In this document: positions 62,628 to 64,000 of the stretch, piece by piece
Layout: every line of letters begins with the position of its first letter
Numbering within the stretch: the stretch's first letter is position 1
Assembly: GCA_002483605.1 (NCBI GenBank)
Contig: DLIG01000015.1
Span: 71,159 to 135,158 of the forward strand
DNA: 64,000 nucleotides
Direction of reading: 5' to 3'
From: Sulfurovum sp. UBA7648
GTDB lineage: Bacteria > Campylobacterota > Campylobacteria > Campylobacterales > Sulfurovaceae
Translations under genes and position numbers: made by a program
Notes under the pieces: model-generated
What the model was told of the DNA's origin: nothing
Databases searched by the model: none
The model's input: the letters and a program-made list of their open reading frames with translations, nothing else

Positions 62628-64000
62628 ATGACAGGTCAAAAAACATTACTTATTATCACAGACGGTATAGGACATAAGCCTAAAAGTCATTGTAATGCAT
62701 TTGCAGATGCAAAAAAGCCGACTTATGATAGGCTTTTTGCTAATGTTCCGCATACTCTTGTGTCTACACACGGACTCAGTGTAGGCCTGCCGGAAGGTCA
62801 AATGGGTAATTCCGAAGTGGGGCATATGACTATTGGAAGCGGCAGGATACTGTATCAGGATCTTGTCAAAATTTCCAAAGCCTTGGATGATGGGAGCATG
62901 GCAAAAAATGAAGTTTTGCTGGAAATTTTAGCTAAAAGCGATGTTATTCATCTCATAGGGCTCATGAGTGACGGAGGTGTGCATTCGCATATAGAACATA
63001 TCATAGGAGTTGCAAAACTTGTCAAAGAAAAAGGTAAAAAAGTATGGCTGCATCTCATAACCGACGGTAGAGATGTAAGCCCGACATCGGCTCAGGAATA
63101 CTTATCACAAGTGGAAGCTATATGTGATGATAGTATCTCCATAGCTACTATCGGCGGCCGTTTTTATACCATGGATAGAGACAAGAGATGGGACAGAGTT
63201 GAACTTGGTTATAGAGCTATCGCAGAGGCAATGCCAAAAAACACACTTACTCCAAGCGAGTATATCAAACAAAGTTATGCGAGAGGCGAAACCGATGAAT
63301 TTATAGTGCCTGTAGCATTTGATGGATATCATGGTATAGATGATAAAGACGGAGTCATAATGATGAATTTCCGTTCTGACCGTGCAAGAGAGATAACACA
63401 AGCGTTGGGAGATGGGGCATTTAATGAGTTTGAAGCCAAAAAGTTAGATATTAATATCGCCACTATAACAGCTTATGATGCATCTTTTCCGTATCCTGTG
63501 ATGTTTCCAAAACTTAATCCTCAAAATACTCTAGCCGAAGTTATTAGCAGTGCAGGGCTAAAACAGATGCATACAGCAGAGACAGAAAAGTATGCCCATG
63601 TGACTTTTTTCTTTAATGGTGGTATAGAAGAGCCAATGAGTGGCGAAGACAGGGTGCTTATACCAAGTCCCGATGTGCGCACATATGATATGAAGCCACA
63701 GATGTCTGCTCCCGAGGTAGGAGAAACGACTAGAAAAGCCATTAATGAGGGATACGATTTTATAGTGGTTAATTTTGCTAATGGCGATATGGTAGGACAT
63801 ACGGGCAATTATGAAGCAGCCCTAAAAGCAGTTGAGGCGGTAGACAAAGAGATAGGCGAAATATTAAGTGTCGCTTCGCTTAATAAATATGCTGTAGTAA
63901 TTGTGAGTGATCACGGAAACTGCGAAGAGATGTGTGATCTGCAAGGCCATATACTTACAAACCATACAGTAGGCGATGTATGGTGTTTTGTAATAGCAGA
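62628..64000 (+). CDS. gpmI: 2,3-bisphosphoglycerate-independent phosphoglycerate mutase, truncated by window end
   Basis: 457 codons are visible and the frame is open at base 64000. LLIITDGIGH and PEGQMGNSEVGH (catalytic Ser at about residue 62) near the start, ITDGRDVSP, GRFYTMDRDKRWDR, NFRSDRAREI, NFANGDMVGHTG, and SDHGNCEEM near the visible end are the metal and substrate residues. Interconverts 3- and 2-phosphoglycerate and complements gap-pgk-tpiA. About 30-50 residues are missing. Confidence 0.95.
   Translation, partial: MTGQKTLLIITDGIGHKPKSHCNAFADAKKPTYDRLFANVPHTLVSTHGLSVGLPEGQMGNSEVGHMTIGSGRILYQDLVKISKALDDGSMAKNEVLLEILAKSDVIHLIGLMSDGGVHSHIEHIIGVAKLVKEKGKKVWLHLITDGRDVSPTSAQEYLSQVEAICDDSISIATIGGRFYTMDRDKRWDRVELGYRAIAEAMPKNTLTPSEYIKQSYARGETDEFIVPVAFDGYHGIDDKDGVIMMNFRSDRAREITQALGDGAFNEFEAKKLDINIATITAYDASFPYPVMFPKLNPQNTLAEVISSAGLKQMHTAETEKYAHVTFFFNGGIEEPMSGEDRVLIPSPDVRTYDMKPQMSAPEVGETTRKAINEGYDFIVVNFANGDMVGHTGNYEAALKAVEAVDKEIGEILSVASLNKYAVVIVSDHGNCEEMCDLQGHILTNHTVGDVWCFVIA

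Overview
The window looks like a chromosomal segment of a low-GC member of the Campylobacterota (Epsilonproteobacteria), most likely a free-living sulfur/hydrogen-oxidising type such as the Sulfurimonas/Sulfurovum/Sulfuricurvum lineages. The evidence is a 14-subunit complex I operon with two NuoG proteins and no classical NuoE/NuoF, a HiPIP gene, an MqnP-type prenyltransferase, and the gene block dnaG - TPR protein - rnhA - rnc - aroC next to a PP-loop ATPase, which I recall as conserved in Campylobacter. The genus is inference, not read directly. No transposase, integrase, CRISPR array or phage block was seen.

Layout. 1-509: tail of one HiPIP gene and a complete second copy. 753-18071: nuoABCD, a small NuoE-like protein, a NuoF/GltD-like fusion flavoprotein, two nuoG genes, then nuoHIJKLMN. 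18149-19066: miaA, convergent. 19270-30783: a phosphate island with a porin, a Pit transporter, pstS, pstCAB, phoU, two PhoB-type regulators around an OlsF-like ornithine-lipid acyltransferase, and a PPK2 polyphosphate kinase. Four promoters in it carry 11-bp-periodic GTWAY repeats placed exactly 10 bp before a -10 hexamer, so they read as Pho boxes. 30923-38572: rnhB, the leftward operon lapB-like/rnhA/rlpA/lysozyme-like/rnc/aroC, the rightward dnaG/PP-loop pair, and tRNA-Ala. 38792-43319: a macA-macB-outer membrane factor efflux operon. 43391-45380: a TorF-like outer membrane protein and a di-heme cytochrome c peroxidase. 45628-49494: the leftward gap-pgk-tpiA glycolytic operon, divergent from nadD-rsfS. 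49856-53179: argS, tatA, gmk, a receiver-like protein and tRNA-Arg. 53467-59637: an atypical uracil-DNA glycosylase, mqnP, pssA, two tandem porins and tRNA-Phe, separated by repeat-rich gaps. 59983-64000: murD, mraY and a truncated gpmI.

How the parts fit. Complex I probably takes electrons from a donor other than plain NADH, because the input module is replaced by a flavoprotein fusion with FAD and NAD(P) folds. The phosphate island combines outer membrane entry, low- and high-affinity uptake, regulation, phosphorus-free membrane lipid synthesis and polyphosphate use. The intergenic gaps between 49.5 and 60 kb hold at least three families of palindromic repeats. One of them keeps its outer arms while the inner stem changes sequence but not pairing.
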